The notes beneath the pieces were generated by a model, which worked only from the letters and a program-made list of their open reading frames with translations, did no database searches and was not told the DNA's origin. From Streptomyces sp. MspMP-M5 (GTDB taxonomy: Bacteria; Actinomycetota; Actinomycetes; Streptomycetales; Streptomycetaceae), in assembly GCF_000373585.1 (NCBI RefSeq), contig NZ_KB891854.1, positions 62,001-126,000 of the forward strand: DNA of 64,000 bases, read 5' to 3'. Made by a program: the position numbers and the translations under genes. Shown one piece after another: positions 55,787-64,000 of the stretch. Position 1 is the stretch's first letter. The number at the start of each line of letters is the position of its first letter.

Positions 55787-56545
55787 TCAGCTCACCACTC
55801 CGGTCATGACGCCCACGGGGACGGCGATGAAGCCGGCCGTGAGCAGCAGCGCGAGGACGTTGGCGACGGTCTTCAGGGCCCGGTCGCGGGCCCGGCTGCC
55901 GACGCCGAGGGTCTGGGCGGCGCTCCAGAAGCCGTGCCGGATGTGCAGCCCGAGGGCGAGCATCGCCACGAGGTAGATGACGTTGCCGTACCAGGTGGAG
56001 AAGGTGTCCACGACGTTCTGGTACGGGTGGCCCTCCTGGAATCCGCCCGGGTGCACGGTGCCGGTCGTCAGGTCGAGGACGTGCCAGACGATGAACAGGC
56101 CGAGGATGACCCCGCCCCACCGCATGGTGCGCGTCGCATAGCTCGCCCGCCGCTTGCGGTGCACGTACTTGCTGGGCCGCGCCCTGATGTCGCGCCGGCT
56201 GAGCTGGTACGCGGACGTGGCGTGGGCGACCACCGCGACGACGAGGACGGCCCGGATCAGCCAGAGCGTCCACTCGTAGTGCATGAAGGGCTCGCCGACG
56301 GTGCGCAGCCAGTGCCCGTAGTGGTTGAACTCCGCGGGCCCGAAGAAGATCTTCAGGTTCCCGATCACATGGGCGACCAGGTACAGCAGCATGATCAGGC
56401 CGCTGACGGCCATCACCGTCTTCTTGCCGACGGAGCTGTCCCACATCGTGCGCCCGCCCGTCGCCCGACCACCGCCCCTCACGGAGCGCTGCCGCGCGCT
56501 GTGCTGATTCGACGACCGCCGGTCCGTCCGCGTTGCCAATGCCAT
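55787..56545 (-). CDS. sdhC: Succinate dehydrogenase cytochrome b subunit
   Basis: 252 aa from ATG 56545; ATG 56575 or 56446 cannot be excluded since no strong ribosome site marks the start. Five membrane helices: about 46-65, 92-112, 150-170, 190-213 and 226-246. Heme-ligand histidine candidates lie in [30 protein letters not shown] and [10 protein letters not shown]. This single-chain diheme anchor (TIGR02046-like) passes electrons to quinone and replaces separate SdhC and SdhD. First gene of the operon. Confidence 0.9.
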   Translation of the reverse strand: MALATRTDRRSSNQHSARQRSVRGGGRATGGRTMWDSSVGKKTVMAVSGLIMLLYLVAHVIGNLKIFFGPAEFNHYGHWLRTVGEPFMHYEWTLWLIRAVLVVAVVAHATSAYQLSRRDIRARPSKYVHRKRRASYATRTMRWGGVILGLFIVWHVLDLTTGTVHPGGFQEGHPYQNVVDTFSTWYGNVIYLVAMLALGLHIRHGFWSAAQTLGVGSRARDRALKTVANVLALLLTAGFIAVPVGVMTGVVS

Positions 56546-56590
56546 GAGGCCGACGGTAGGGATGCGGCCCGCCATCAGTCCAAGACATGG

Positions 56591-56619
56591 TGGAGCTGAT
56601 CTCCATAGGCTGGACCTAT
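56591..56619. promoter_or_regulatory. Two overlapping inverted repeats, LysR-type operator
   Basis: TGGAG-CTGAT-CTCCA (56591-56605) and ATAGG-CTGGA-CCTAT (56605-56619) are each perfect 5-bp arms with 5-bp spacers and share one base. The second contains TAGGCTGGACCTA, a T-N11-A box of LysR regulators. They lie between the divergent sdhC and lysR-type genes, where such a regulator usually binds. TATATT at 56629-56634 is a likely -10 for the regulator. Confidence 0.6.
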
Positions 56620-56639
56620 CGTTGATCTATATTCGCCCC

Positions 56640-57539
56640 ATGCAGCTGCAGCAGCTCCGCTATTTCACGGCCGTGGCCGACACCCGCCACTTCACCCGCG
56701 CCGCCGAGCGCGAACACGTCGCCCAGCCCTCGCTCTCCCAGCAGATCCGCGCCCTGGAACGGGAGTTGGGCGCCGAACTCTTCCACCGCGCCCGCGGCCA
56801 CATCACCCTCACCGACGCCGGCGAGACGCTGCTGCCGCTGGCCCGCCGGATCCTCGCCGACACCGAGACCGCCCGCCGCGAGGTCCAGGAGGTCGCCCAG
56901 CTGCGCCGCGGCCGGCTCCGCCTCGGCGCCCCGCCCAGCCTCTGCGCCAGCCTCGTCCCCGACGTGCTCAGCGCCTTCCACGCCGGCTATCCGGGCGTCG
57001 AGCTGATCGTCACCGAGGACGGCTCCCAGGACCTCGTCCGGGCCCTGGCCGACGGCGAACTGGACCTGGCGCTGATCATCACCCCGCTGCCCGGCCAGGC
57101 CCCGGCACTGGCCACCGCCGAGCTGCTGCGCGAGGAACTGGTCGTGGTCTCCGCCCCCGGCCGCCCGGCCCCGGTGACCGGCCGGCGCACCCGGATCCGC
57201 GTCGAGGACCTCCGCGGCCGCCCGCTGGCGATGTTCCGCCGCGGCTACGACCTGCGGGAATTCACCACCGCGGCCTGCCGTGCGGCCGGTTTCGAACCCA
57301 CCTTCACCGTCGAGGGCGGCGAGATGGACGCCGTGCTCGGCTTCGTCCGGGCCGGGCTCGGCATCGCCGTCGTCCCCAGCATGGTCGCCGAACGCTCCGG
57401 CCTGCGCGTCACCCCGTTCGCCACCCCCGGCATGCACCGGGTGGTCTCGGTCGCGCACCGCGGCGACGTCTCACCGCCGCGCGCCGCCCGCGAACTCGAC
57501 CGCATCCTGCGGGCCCACCTGGCGAAGGGCACGCCCTGA
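56640..57539 (+). CDS. LysR-family transcriptional regulator
   Basis: 299 aa from ATG 56640. Winged helix-turn-helix MQLQQLRYFTAVADTRHFTRAAEREHVAQPSLSQQIRALERELGAELF (1-48), then the linker helix and the effector domain (about 90-295) with LRLGAPPSLCASLVPDVL and GLGIAVVPSMVAERSG. It is divergent from sdhCAB with an operator-like region between, so it likely controls that operon and itself. The ligand is unknown. Confidence 0.93.
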   Translation: MQLQQLRYFTAVADTRHFTRAAEREHVAQPSLSQQIRALERELGAELFHRARGHITLTDAGETLLPLARRILADTETARREVQEVAQLRRGRLRLGAPPSLCASLVPDVLSAFHAGYPGVELIVTEDGSQDLVRALADGELDLALIITPLPGQAPALATAELLREELVVVSAPGRPAPVTGRRTRIRVEDLRGRPLAMFRRGYDLREFTTAACRAAGFEPTFTVEGGEMDAVLGFVRAGLGIAVVPSMVAERSGLRVTPFATPGMHRVVSVAHRGDVSPPRAARELDRILRAHLAKGTP

Positions 57540-57558
57540 GGCCCGCGTGCGCCGGGCG

Positions 57559-57578
57559 CCGGGGCCGAGGCGCCCCGG
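57559..57578. terminator. Hairpin between convergent lysR-type and TIGR03085 genes
   Basis: CCGGGGC (57559-57565) pairs with GCCCCGG (57572-57578) across 6 nt, directly before the stop of the minus-strand gene. Short but placed correctly for a shared terminator. Confidence 0.45.
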
Positions 57579-58211
57579 TCACACCCCCAGCTCCGCCTCC
57601 AGCGCCCGCGCCACCGCGTCCTTGTCCCCGTCCAGCTCGACCTGTGCCGCCTCCTGCCGCCCGAACGCGAACAGCGTCAGCTCGCCCGGCTCGCCGGTGA
57701 CCGTCACCACCGGAGTGCCCCGATGCGCCACCGCCGTCTGCCCGTCCGGCCGCCGCAGCACCAGCCCCACCGGCGCCTTGCGGCCCAGCACCCGGGCCGC
57801 CCGCTCCAGCCGCGCCCACAGCGCGTCCGCGAAGACCGGGTCCGGCTCGCGCGGCGCCCAGTCCGGCTGGGCCCGCCGCACGTCCTCGGCGTGGACGTAG
57901 AACTCCACGGTGTTGGACGCCTCGTCGATCGGCTTCAGCGCGAACGGCGACATCCTCGGCGGGCCGGTCCTGATCAGCCGGAGCAGCTCCTCGTACGGCT
58001 TCGCCGCGAACTCCGCCTGCACCCGCTCCAGCCGTGCCGCCAGCGGCTTGACCAGGAGGCCCGCCGACGCGTCGGCGCGCCGCTCGCGCACCACCACGTG
58101 CGCGGCCAGCTCCCGCGTCGTCCAGCCCTCGCACAGCGTCGGCGCCTCGGGGCCCGCGCTCTCCAACAGGTCGGCCAGAAGGAGCCGTTCACGCTTCGCA
58201 TGGGTCGACAT
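57579..58211 (-). CDS. TIGR03085-family protein (DinB-like / maleylpyruvate isomerase fold)
   Basis: 210 aa from ATG 58211. The N-terminal four-helix domain begins [42 protein letters not shown], the actinobacterial mycothiol-dependent maleylpyruvate-isomerase-like pattern with His in ELAAHV, and a second metal-type His in [13 protein letters not shown]. The C-terminal domain (about 125-205) is SCP2-like or MDMPI-C-like. Probable mycothiol-linked enzyme; substrate not predictable. Confidence 0.82.
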   Translation of the reverse strand: MSTHAKRERLLLADLLESAGPEAPTLCEGWTTRELAAHVVVRERRADASAGLLVKPLAARLERVQAEFAAKPYEELLRLIRTGPPRMSPFALKPIDEASNTVEFYVHAEDVRRAQPDWAPREPDPVFADALWARLERAARVLGRKAPVGLVLRRPDGQTAVAHRGTPVVTVTGEPGELTLFAFGRQEAAQVELDGDKDAVARALEAELGV

Positions 58212-58274
58212 ACGGCCAGCCTACGACCGCCCCGCCCCGCCTGCCACGGCGCATACGCCGGCCCCGCAGGCCCG

Positions 58275-58418
58275 TCAGCCCCGCAGCACCAGCACCCCCA
58301 CCACCACCGCGGCCACCAGCGCCGCCGCGAAGACCGCGACCAGCACCCGCACCGCCACCTTCGCCACCCGGTCCGGGTCCGGCGGCGGTGGCGCGTCAGG
58401 GGAGGGCGACTGGTCCAT
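58275..58418 (-). CDS. 47-aa single-pass membrane protein, unknown
   Basis: ATG 58418 to TGA 58277-58275. A Pro/Asp-rich start ([17 protein letters not shown]) is followed by one very long hydrophobic helix of Val, Ala and Leu (about 19-45) ending LRG. It is divergent from hisI with only 32 bp between the two starts. No strong ribosome site is seen. Coding is supported by the clean charge/hydrophobic layout; function unknown. Confidence 0.55.
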   Translation of the reverse strand: MDQSPSPDAPPPPDPDRVAKVAVRVLVAVFAAALVAAVVVGVLVLRG

Positions 58419-58450
58419 GGCAGCAGGATGCCGCACGGCACAATGGACCC

Positions 58451-58831
58451 ATGAGCAGCAGCCGCGTCACCGCATCCGCGCTGGACCCCGCCGTCGCCGC
58501 CCGCCTCAAGCGCGGCGCCGACGGTCTGTTTCCGGCCATCGCCCAGCAGTACGACACCGGCGAGGTGCTGATGCTCGGCTGGATGGACGACGAGGCGCTG
58601 CACCGCACCCTCACCACCGGCCGCTGCACCTACTGGTCCCGCAGCCGCCAGGAGTACTGGGTCAAGGGCGACACCTCCGGGCACGTCCAGCACGTCCGGT
58701 CCGTCGCCCTCGACTGCGACGCCGACACCGTCCTCGTCAAGGTCGACCAGGTCGGCGCCGCCTGCCACACCGGCGCCCGCACCTGCTTCGATTCGGACGT
58801 CCTCGTGAGTGCGCCCACCGCCGGCCAGTAG
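58451..58831 (+). CDS. hisI: Phosphoribosyl-AMP cyclohydrolase
   Basis: 126 aa from ATG 58451, monofunctional without the HisE domain. Opens the adenine ring of PR-AMP, the third step of histidine synthesis. Metal sites are intact: [12 protein letters not shown] and [45 protein letters not shown] is the family core. CACAAT at 58439-58444 is a probable -10 box, so the leader is very short. It lies apart from the main his operon and directly upstream of trpE. Confidence 0.95.
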   Translation: MSSSRVTASALDPAVAARLKRGADGLFPAIAQQYDTGEVLMLGWMDDEALHRTLTTGRCTYWSRSRQEYWVKGDTSGHVQHVRSVALDCDADTVLVKVDQVGAACHTGARTCFDSDVLVSAPTAGQ

Positions 58832-58842
58832 GCTCCGCTCCC

Positions 58843-60387
58843 ATGACCTCGGGAACCACCGGCACCGCCACACCGGACCTCGACACCTTCCGCACGCTCG
58901 CCGCGGACCGGCGGGTCATCCCCGTCACCCGGCGCCTCCTCGCGGACGGCGACACCCCGGTCGGCCTCTACCGCAAGCTCGCCGGCGAGCGCCCCGGCAC
59001 CTTCCTCCTCGAATCCGCCGAGAACGGCCGCACCTGGTCGCGGTATTCGTTCATCGGCGTCCGCAGCGCCGCGACGCTCACCACCCGCGACGGACGGGCG
59101 CACTGGCTCGGCACCCCGCCGGTCGGCGTCCCCACCGGAGGCGACCCGCTCGCCGCGCTGCGCGCCACCGTCGAGGCCCTGCACACTCCCCGTGACCTCG
59201 TCGAGGGCGAGGGACTGCCCCCGTTCACCGGCGGCATGGTCGGCTACCTCGGCTACGACATCGTGCGCCGCCTGGAGCGGGTCGGCGACCACACCACCGA
59301 CGACCTCGGCCTGCCCGAGCTGACCATGCTGCTCACCTCCGACCTCGCCGTCCTGGACCACTGGAGCGGCACGGTCCTGCTGATCGCCAACGCCATCAAC
59401 CACAACGACCTGGCGACCGGCGTCGACGAGGCGTACGCGGACGCGGTGGCCCGCCTCGACGCCATGGCCGACGACCTCGCCCGCCCCGCGCCCGCGAGCG
59501 CCGCCGCGCTCCCGCCGACCGCCCTGCCCCCGTACACCGGCGAGTGGGGCGCCGACTCCTTTAAGGCCGCCGTCGAGGACGTCAAGGAGCGCATCCGGGC
59601 CGGCGAGGCGTTCCAGGTGGTGCCCTCGCAGCGGTTCGAAACCCCCTGCACGGCAAGCGCGTTGGACGTCTACCGTGTACTGCGGGCCACCAACCCCAGC
59701 CCCTACATGTACCTCTTCCGCTTCGAGGGCAACGGGGGCCCCGAGGGGGCGCCCTTCGACGTCGTCGGCTCCAGCCCCGAGGCGCTGGTCAAGGTCGAGA
59801 ACGGCCGGGCCATGGTGCACCCGATCGCCGGCACCCGCCCGCGCGGCGCATCCGTCCAGGAGGACCAGGCGCTCGCCGACGAGCTGATGGCCGACCCCAA
59901 GGAGCGCGCCGAGCACCTGATGCTGGTCGACCTGGGCCGCAACGACCTGGGCCGGGTCTGCGAGCCGGGCAGCGTCGAGGTCGTCGACTTCATGTCCGTC
60001 GAGCGCTACAGCCACGTCATGCACATCGTCTCCACCGTCACCGGCACGGTCGCCGCCGACCGCACCGCCTTCGACGTGCTCACCGCCTGCTTCCCCGCCG
60101 GCACCCTCTCCGGCGCCCCCAAGCCGCGCGCCCTGCAGATCATCGAGGAGCTGGAGCCGACCCGGCGCGGCCTCTACGGCGGCTGCGTGGGCTATCTGGA
60201 CTTCGCCGGCGACTCCGACACCGCCATCGCCATCCGCACCGCCCTGCTGCGGGACGGCACCGCCTACGTCCAGGCCGGCGCCGGCATCGTCGCCGACTCC
60301 GACCCGGACGCCGAGGACACCGAGTGCCGCAACAAGGCCGCCGCCGTCCTCCGCGCCGTCCACACCGCCAACCACCTCGGGAAATGA
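58843..60387 (+). CDS. trpE: Anthranilate synthase component I
   Basis: 514 aa from ATG 58843, 11 bp after hisI. Forms anthranilate from chorismate using ammonia from TrpG. The regulatory N-terminal part includes LLESAENGRTWSRYSFIG with the Ser that senses tryptophan, and the chorismate-binding core has QVVPSQRFE, IAGTRPRG, DLGRNDLGRVC, HIVSTVTG, CFPAGTLSGAPK and GIVADSDPDAE. Spacing leaves no room for a trp leader peptide directly before it. No trpG is in the window. Confidence 0.95.
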   Translation: MTSGTTGTATPDLDTFRTLAADRRVIPVTRRLLADGDTPVGLYRKLAGERPGTFLLESAENGRTWSRYSFIGVRSAATLTTRDGRAHWLGTPPVGVPTGGDPLAALRATVEALHTPRDLVEGEGLPPFTGGMVGYLGYDIVRRLERVGDHTTDDLGLPELTMLLTSDLAVLDHWSGTVLLIANAINHNDLATGVDEAYADAVARLDAMADDLARPAPASAAALPPTALPPYTGEWGADSFKAAVEDVKERIRAGEAFQVVPSQRFETPCTASALDVYRVLRATNPSPYMYLFRFEGNGGPEGAPFDVVGSSPEALVKVENGRAMVHPIAGTRPRGASVQEDQALADELMADPKERAEHLMLVDLGRNDLGRVCEPGSVEVVDFMSVERYSHVMHIVSTVTGTVAADRTAFDVLTACFPAGTLSGAPKPRALQIIEELEPTRRGLYGGCVGYLDFAGDSDTAIAIRTALLRDGTAYVQAGAGIVADSDPDAEDTECRNKAAAVLRAVHTANHLGK

Positions 60388-60442
60388 CCTGCCGCACCCC
60401 CGCGCGGCGGCCCGCCGGGGCCGGTAGGCGATAGTGGTACGC

Positions 60443-61096
60443 GTGAGTGCCGCACCCCAGTCCCGTACCGACACCGAGCCGGCCCCCGCCCCGGCCCGGC
60501 CCCGCAGCAGCGCCAAGCGCTCCCTCGCCCTGGCGCTGCTGCTCGGCGCCGCCGGCGCGGGCCTGGCGCTGCTCGCCTCCGGCCGCACCTGGGCCCAGGG
60601 CACCGCGGCGCTGGCCCAGGGCGAGCTGCCGCGCACCGTGACCGGCGCCGACGTGACCGGCGTGCCCGGCGCGCTGGCGGTGGTCGGCCTGGCCGCCCTG
60701 GTCGCCGTCTTCGCGGTCCGCCGGGCCGGCCGGATCGTGGTCGCCGCGCTGCTGGCCCTCAGCGGCCTGGGCGTCACCGCCGCCGCCGCCCTCGGCTACG
60801 CCGACACCTCGGCGCTGCGCGAGAAGGCCGCCGACGCGGTCGGCCTGAACGGCGCCGACGTGCATCACGTCACCCACACCGGCTGGCCCTGGGTGGCCGC
60901 CGCCGGCGGCCTGCTGCTGCTCCTCGCCGGGGTGCTGGCCCTGGTCTTCGGCCGCCGCTGGCCCGCGATGTCGGGCCGGTACGAGCGCACCCCCGGCGGC
61001 GCCCGCGGCCCGCGGCGCGCCGCCGCGCCGCCGGACCTGGAGCGCCCCGAGGAGATCTGGAAGTCCCTGGACCGCGGCGAGGACCCCACCCGGTAA
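60443..61096 (+). CDS. Tryptophan-associated membrane protein (TIGR02234 type)
   Basis: 217 aa from GTG 60443; GTG 60434 is an alternative. Four hydrophobic helices: about 27-45, 74-91, 96-115 and 145-166. LASGRTWAQ near the first helix matches the family called Trp biosynthesis-associated membrane protein, found next to trpE/trpC in actinobacteria. The C-terminus is Arg/Pro-rich and ends EEIWKSLDRGEDPTR. Function unknown. GATAGTGG just upstream may be a -10 with a leaderless start. Confidence 0.8.
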   Translation: MSAAPQSRTDTEPAPAPARPRSSAKRSLALALLLGAAGAGLALLASGRTWAQGTAALAQGELPRTVTGADVTGVPGALAVVGLAALVAVFAVRRAGRIVVAALLALSGLGVTAAAALGYADTSALREKAADAVGLNGADVHHVTHTGWPWVAAAGGLLLLLAGVLALVFGRRWPAMSGRYERTPGGARGPRRAAAPPDLERPEEIWKSLDRGEDPTR

Positions 61097-61182
61097 AAGG
61101 GCTCCGCCCGGCATCGGTGACAATGGACGACGACATTCGCGCGCTCGGACCCCGGCGCGACTTCAGTAACGAGGAGCACTCC

Positions 61183-61425
61183 ATGTCGAGCAGTGGCCAC
61201 GGACACACCCCCGCCGCCTGGACCGGCAGCATCATCGCGTTCATCGGCTTCTGCGTGGCCGGTGCCTTCATCGTGATGGCCAACGTGGCCGGCTTCTGGG
61301 CGGGCATGGTGCTGATCGGCGCCGGTGCCGTCGTCGGTGGCGTGATGCGGGCGGCCGGCCTCGGCCAGGAGCCCAAGCGCTCCGCCGCGCCCGCCGCCGC
61401 CAAGGCCCAGCCGCAGGAGAGCTGA
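61183..61425 (+). CDS. HGxxPAAW-motif small membrane protein
   Basis: 80 aa from ATG 61183 (GAGGAG site). The motif HGHTPAAW near the start (about 7-14) names the family; two membrane helices follow (about 16-36 and 41-60), then an Ala/Gln-rich tail. Members are conserved in actinobacterial trp regions; no function is established. The longer frame from 61117 adds an untypical charged start and is not preferred. Confidence 0.82.
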   Translation: MSSSGHGHTPAAWTGSIIAFIGFCVAGAFIVMANVAGFWAGMVLIGAGAVVGGVMRAAGLGQEPKRSAAPAAAKAQPQES

Positions 61426-61535
61426 GCCCCGCTCGGCAACACCCCGAAGGCGCCGCTTCCCGCTCCGTACGGCCCGCGCCCCGTACGGCGGCGAAGAAGC
61501 TGCGCCTTCTCGCGTCCGGTAGCACCATCGGCACC

Positions 61536-61976
61536 GTGAGTGAGCAAGTGGTCCGGCCGCGGCCGGACGCCTCCCGCGGCCCGCTGCGCCGGCTCGCCGC
61601 GCCGGCCGGCACCCTGGCGGCGGTGGCCGCCGCCTTCACCTGGGTCGGCACCGTCGACCCCAACGAACCGGGCCACTACCCGGTCTGCCCGCTGCGGCAC
61701 CTCACCGGCCTGCTCTGCCCGGCCTGCGGCGGGCTGCGCAGCGCGCACGCCGTCGCGCACGGCGACCTCCTCGCGGCGCTCGCCGCCAACGCCCCCGCGA
61801 TGGCCGGATACGCCGCGTTCGCGCTCTTCTGGCTGGTCTGGGTCGCCCGCGCGGTGCGCGGACTGCCCACCGCGGGCCCGCGGCCCCGGGCGGCCCACTG
61901 GTGGGCGCTGGGCGGGCTGCTGCTGGTCTTCACGCTCGTCCGCAACCTCCCCCTCGGCGCCGGACTGCGCCCGTGA
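61536..61976 (+). CDS. DUF2752-family membrane protein
   Basis: 146 aa from GTG 61536. DUF2752 signature [39 protein letters not shown] with the CPxCG pair, which may bind metal or form a disulfide. Hydrophobic helices at about 22-40, 84-103 and 120-138. Family function is unknown. It lies in the trpE-trpC interval with two other small membrane proteins, a conserved but unexplained grouping. Confidence 0.85.
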   Translation: MSEQVVRPRPDASRGPLRRLAAPAGTLAAVAAAFTWVGTVDPNEPGHYPVCPLRHLTGLLCPACGGLRSAHAVAHGDLLAALAANAPAMAGYAAFALFWLVWVARAVRGLPTAGPRPRAAHWWALGGLLLVFTLVRNLPLGAGLRP

Positions 61977-62175
61977 CACGCACCGGTCCGCGGCCCGCCG
62001 CGGCCCCCGGGGCGAACCGCCGGGAAACCCGGAGTTGTCCAGGTTGTGGGACCACGGTCAACCGGATGCGGGACCTGCCCCTCGCGGCGGATACCATCGG
62101 AGGACCGGCCGGGACAACGGTTTCCGTCCCACGGGCCGCTGTCCACCTCCACCGTTCAAGAAGGAGGCCGCTCGC

Positions 62176-62985
62176 GTGAGCGTGCTCGATGAGATCATCG
62201 ACGGAGTCCGCGCCGACCTCGCAGAGCGGCAGGCGCGCGTCGGCCTCGACGAGCTCAAGGAGCGGGCCCGCAAGGCGCGCCCGGCCAAGGACGGCGTCGC
62301 CGCCCTGAAGGGCGAGGGCGTCCGGGTGATCTGCGAGGTCAAGCGCTCCAGCCCGTCCAAGGGCGCGCTGGCCGCGATCGCCGACCCCGCGGGCCTGGCC
62401 GCCGACTACGAGGCGGGCGGCGCCGCGGTGATCTCCGTCCTCACCGAGCAGCGCCGCTTCGGCGGCTCGCTGGCCGACCTGGAGGCCGTCCGCGCCAAGG
62501 TCGACATCCCCGTCCTGCGCAAGGACTTCATCGTCACCGCCTACCAGCTGTGGGAGGCCCGGGCCTACGGCGCCGACCTCGCGCTGCTGATCGTCGCCGC
62601 GCTGGAGCAGGAGGCGCTGGTCTCGCTGATCGAGCGGGCCGAGTCGATCGGGCTGACGCCGCTGGTCGAGGCGCACGACGAGGAGGAGGTCGCCCGCGCG
62701 GTGGACGCCGGCGCCCGGATCATCGGGATCAACGCCCGCAACCTCAAGACCCTGGAGGTCGACCGCGGCACCTTCGCCCGGGTCGCCCCCGAGATCCCCG
62801 ACCACATCGTCAAGGTCGCCGAGTCCGGCGTGCGCGGTCCGCACGACCTGATCGCCTACGCCAACGACGGCGCCGACGCCGTCCTGGTCGGCGAGTCCCT
62901 GGTCACCGGCAAGGACCCCAAGGCCGCGGTCGCCGACCTGGTCGCGGCCGGCTCCCACCCGGCGATCCGGCACGGCCGGGACTGA
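62176..62985 (+). CDS. trpC: Indole-3-glycerol phosphate synthase
   Basis: 269 aa from GTG 62176 with AAGGAGG. TIM-barrel enzyme converting CdRP to indoleglycerol phosphate. Blocks: [13 protein letters not shown] with the catalytic Lys, [52 protein letters not shown] and VAESGVRG. Monofunctional, without a TrpF domain, which fits PriA doing that step. The 199 bp before it include TACCAT at 62092-62097, a possible -10. Confidence 0.95.
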   Translation: MSVLDEIIDGVRADLAERQARVGLDELKERARKARPAKDGVAALKGEGVRVICEVKRSSPSKGALAAIADPAGLAADYEAGGAAVISVLTEQRRFGGSLADLEAVRAKVDIPVLRKDFIVTAYQLWEARAYGADLALLIVAALEQEALVSLIERAESIGLTPLVEAHDEEEVARAVDAGARIIGINARNLKTLEVDRGTFARVAPEIPDHIVKVAESGVRGPHDLIAYANDGADAVLVGESLVTGKDPKAAVADLVAAGSHPAIRHGRD

Positions 62986-63013
62986 CCGGGCCAGGGAAGA
63001 CAGGCACCCCGAG

Positions 63014-63184
63014 ATGACCGCCGCCCCCCTCCGCCCCGAAGCGAAGTTCTCGGCACTCCCCTCGTGGCACCGTGGCTGCCGGGCGCCCGCCCGGCGGGTC
63101 CGGGGGCGCCGCGTGCGGTACCACATCGGCTCCGAGCCGGGGCAGATCAACGGGCGGCGATGGCGCCCGGGGACCGCGCACTGA
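63014..63184 (+). CDS. trpM: TrpM-like small protein, 56 aa
   Basis: ATG 63014 to TGA 63184, between trpC and trpB. The product is Arg-rich (14 Arg), with a conserved-looking core RGCRAPARRVRGRRVRYHIG and SEPGQINGRRWRPG. Position and composition match TrpM of Streptomyces coelicolor, a small protein encoded between trpC and trpB that modulates tryptophan synthesis and development. It is too short for standard gene finding. The ribosome site is weak. Mode of action unknown. Confidence 0.75.
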   Translation: MTAAPLRPEAKFSALPSWHRGCRAPARRVRGRRVRYHIGSEPGQINGRRWRPGTAH

Positions 63185-63213
63185 TGCGTCCGTCCCCGTA
63201 GGCCCTGTCGTCG

Positions 63214-63249
63214 GACTCCCGCCCACCTGCCGGGCGGACGACGGGAGTC
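63214..63249 (+). promoter_or_regulatory. Overlapping hairpins between trpM and trpB
   Basis: GACTCCCG (63214-63221) can pair with CGGGAGTC (63242-63249); an inner CCGCCC (63219-63224) pairs with GGGCGG (63232-63237), and an outer GTCGTC (63208-63213) can pair with GACGAC (63238-63243). These share bases and so include competing structures. They may adjust trpB expression or be stabilising stems. Tryptophan codons are few nearby, so classical attenuation is unlikely. Confidence 0.35.
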
Positions 63250-63317
63250 GGCCGACGGGACCCGGCGGCGCGGCAGTGCGCGGAGCAGCCGTCACGTCAT
63301 CCCGACATACCGGACCT

Positions 63318-63336
63318 CCGGGGCGCCGCGCCCCGG
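63318..63336 (+). promoter_or_regulatory. 8-bp hairpin directly before the trpB ribosome site
   Basis: CCGGGGCG (63318-63325) and CGCCCCGG (63329-63336) form a stable stem with a 3-nt loop, ending 2 bp before the GAGGAG site of trpB. It could limit ribosome access or be a partial terminator. Confidence 0.4.
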
Positions 63337-63351
63337 TCGAGGAGTGCTCAG

Positions 63352-64000
63352 ATGTCCTCCGACAGTTCCCGTTTCTTCCTTCCCGATCCGGAAGGCCAAG
63401 TCCCCAGCGCCGAGGGCTACTTCGGCGCCTTCGGCGGCAAGTTCATCCCCGAGGCGCTGGTCGCCGCGGTGGACGAGGTCGCCGCCGAGTACGAGAAGGC
63501 CAAGGCCGACCCGGCCTTCGCCGCCGAGCTCGACGACCTGATGGTCAACTACACCGGCCGGCCCAGTGCCCTCACCGAGGTGCCGCGGTTCGCCGAACAC
63601 GCCGGCGGGGCCCGGGTGTTCCTCAAGCGCGAGGACCTCAACCACACCGGCTCACACAAGATCAACAACGTGCTGGGCCAGGCCCTGCTCACCAAGCGCA
63701 TGGGCAAGACCCGGGTCATCGCCGAGACCGGAGCCGGCCAGCACGGCGTCGCCACCGCCACCGCCTGCGCCCTCTTCGGCCTCGAATGCACCATCTACAT
63801 GGGCGAGATCGACACCCGGCGGCAGGCCCTGAACGTCGCCCGGATGCGGATGCTCGGCGCCGAGGTCGTCGCCGTGAAGTCCGGCAGCCGCACCCTCAAG
63901 GACGCCATCAACGAGGCGTTCCGCGACTGGGTCGCCAACGTCGACCGCACCCACTACCTCTTCGGCACGGTCGCCGGCCCGCACCCCTTCCCGGCCCTGG
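63352..64000 (+). CDS. trpB: Tryptophan synthase beta chain (partial, cut by window end)
   Basis: The first 216 residues from ATG 63352 (GAGGAG site) are visible. Joins indole and serine to make tryptophan with PLP. The start [15 protein letters not shown] is typical, [14 protein letters not shown] follows, and the PLP lysine is Lys103 in [37 protein letters not shown] is intact. The C-terminal half, including the PLP-phosphate GGGSN loop, lies beyond the window. A trpA would be expected next. Confidence 0.95.
   Translation, partial: MSSDSSRFFLPDPEGQVPSAEGYFGAFGGKFIPEALVAAVDEVAAEYEKAKADPAFAAELDDLMVNYTGRPSALTEVPRFAEHAGGARVFLKREDLNHTGSHKINNVLGQALLTKRMGKTRVIAETGAGQHGVATATACALFGLECTIYMGEIDTRRQALNVARMRMLGAEVVAVKSGSRTLKDAINEAFRDWVANVDRTHYLFGTVAGPHPFPAL

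Noticed and set aside
58832..58842. trp attenuator with leader peptide before trpE
   Set aside because: Only 11 bp separate hisI from trpE and no run of TGG codons or terminator hairpin fits there.

Overview
The window is high-GC actinobacterial chromosome, almost certainly Streptomyces or a close relative. Evidence: extreme GC bias at third codon positions, frequent GTG starts, GTGA/ATGA stop-start overlaps, the intact dcw order rsmH-ftsL-ftsI-murE-murF-mraY-murD-ftsW-murG-ftsQ-ftsZ-ylmD-ylmE-sepF-ylmG-divIVA, a DivIVA with a Gln/Pro-rich insert, a PriA-type HisA inside a his cluster, and a TrpM-like small gene before trpB. It looks like a conserved core region: I saw no insertion sequence, prophage, CRISPR array, rRNA or tRNA gene.

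Layout. (1) 1-1954, minus strand: start of a DUF58 gene, moxR ATPase and a beta-carbonic anhydrase. (2) 2100-20625, plus strand: the whole division and cell-wall (dcw) cluster, with a promoter carrying MraZ-box-like repeats before rsmH, a 280-bp control region before ftsZ containing a BldD-type box, and a 19-bp terminator hairpin after divIVA. (3) 20711-24200, minus strand: ileS preceded by a translational T-box riboswitch. (4) 24350-30740: a DksA/TraR-type zinc-finger protein with a histone-like tail, lspA, rluD, a Na+/H+ antiporter, an MscS channel and a dienelactone-hydrolase-like protein. (5) 30744-35012, minus: two tandem DsbA-like membrane-anchored thioredoxins, a membrane protein and a DUF2252 protein. 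(6) 35358-47000: dnaE, a 54-aa basic protein, an NYN-domain protein, an ABC-2 exporter pair, a membrane protein, a 24-aa bL37-like ribosomal protein, a YbaK-type deacylase, a LON-domain protein and a beta-helix-like membrane protein.

(7) 47170-53098: his operon hisD-hisC-hisB-(54-aa membrane protein)-hisH-priA-ridA-hisF, running into a convergent sdhBAC operon (53096-56545) with a divergent LysR regulator. (8) 57579-64000: a TIGR03085 protein, a 47-aa membrane protein, then hisI-trpE-(Trp-associated membrane protein)-(HGxxPAAW protein)-(DUF2752)-trpC-trpM-trpB, the last cut by the window edge. Histidine and tryptophan synthesis are linked because PriA is expected to serve both pathways; no trpF is seen here.

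I did not find a large unknown multi-gene system. The most unusual items are small genes and control elements: five proteins of 24-56 aa, MraZ-box-like repeats without an adjacent mraZ gene, a near-identical 14-bp palindrome upstream of both rsmH and the DksA-like gene, and several inverted-repeat operators.
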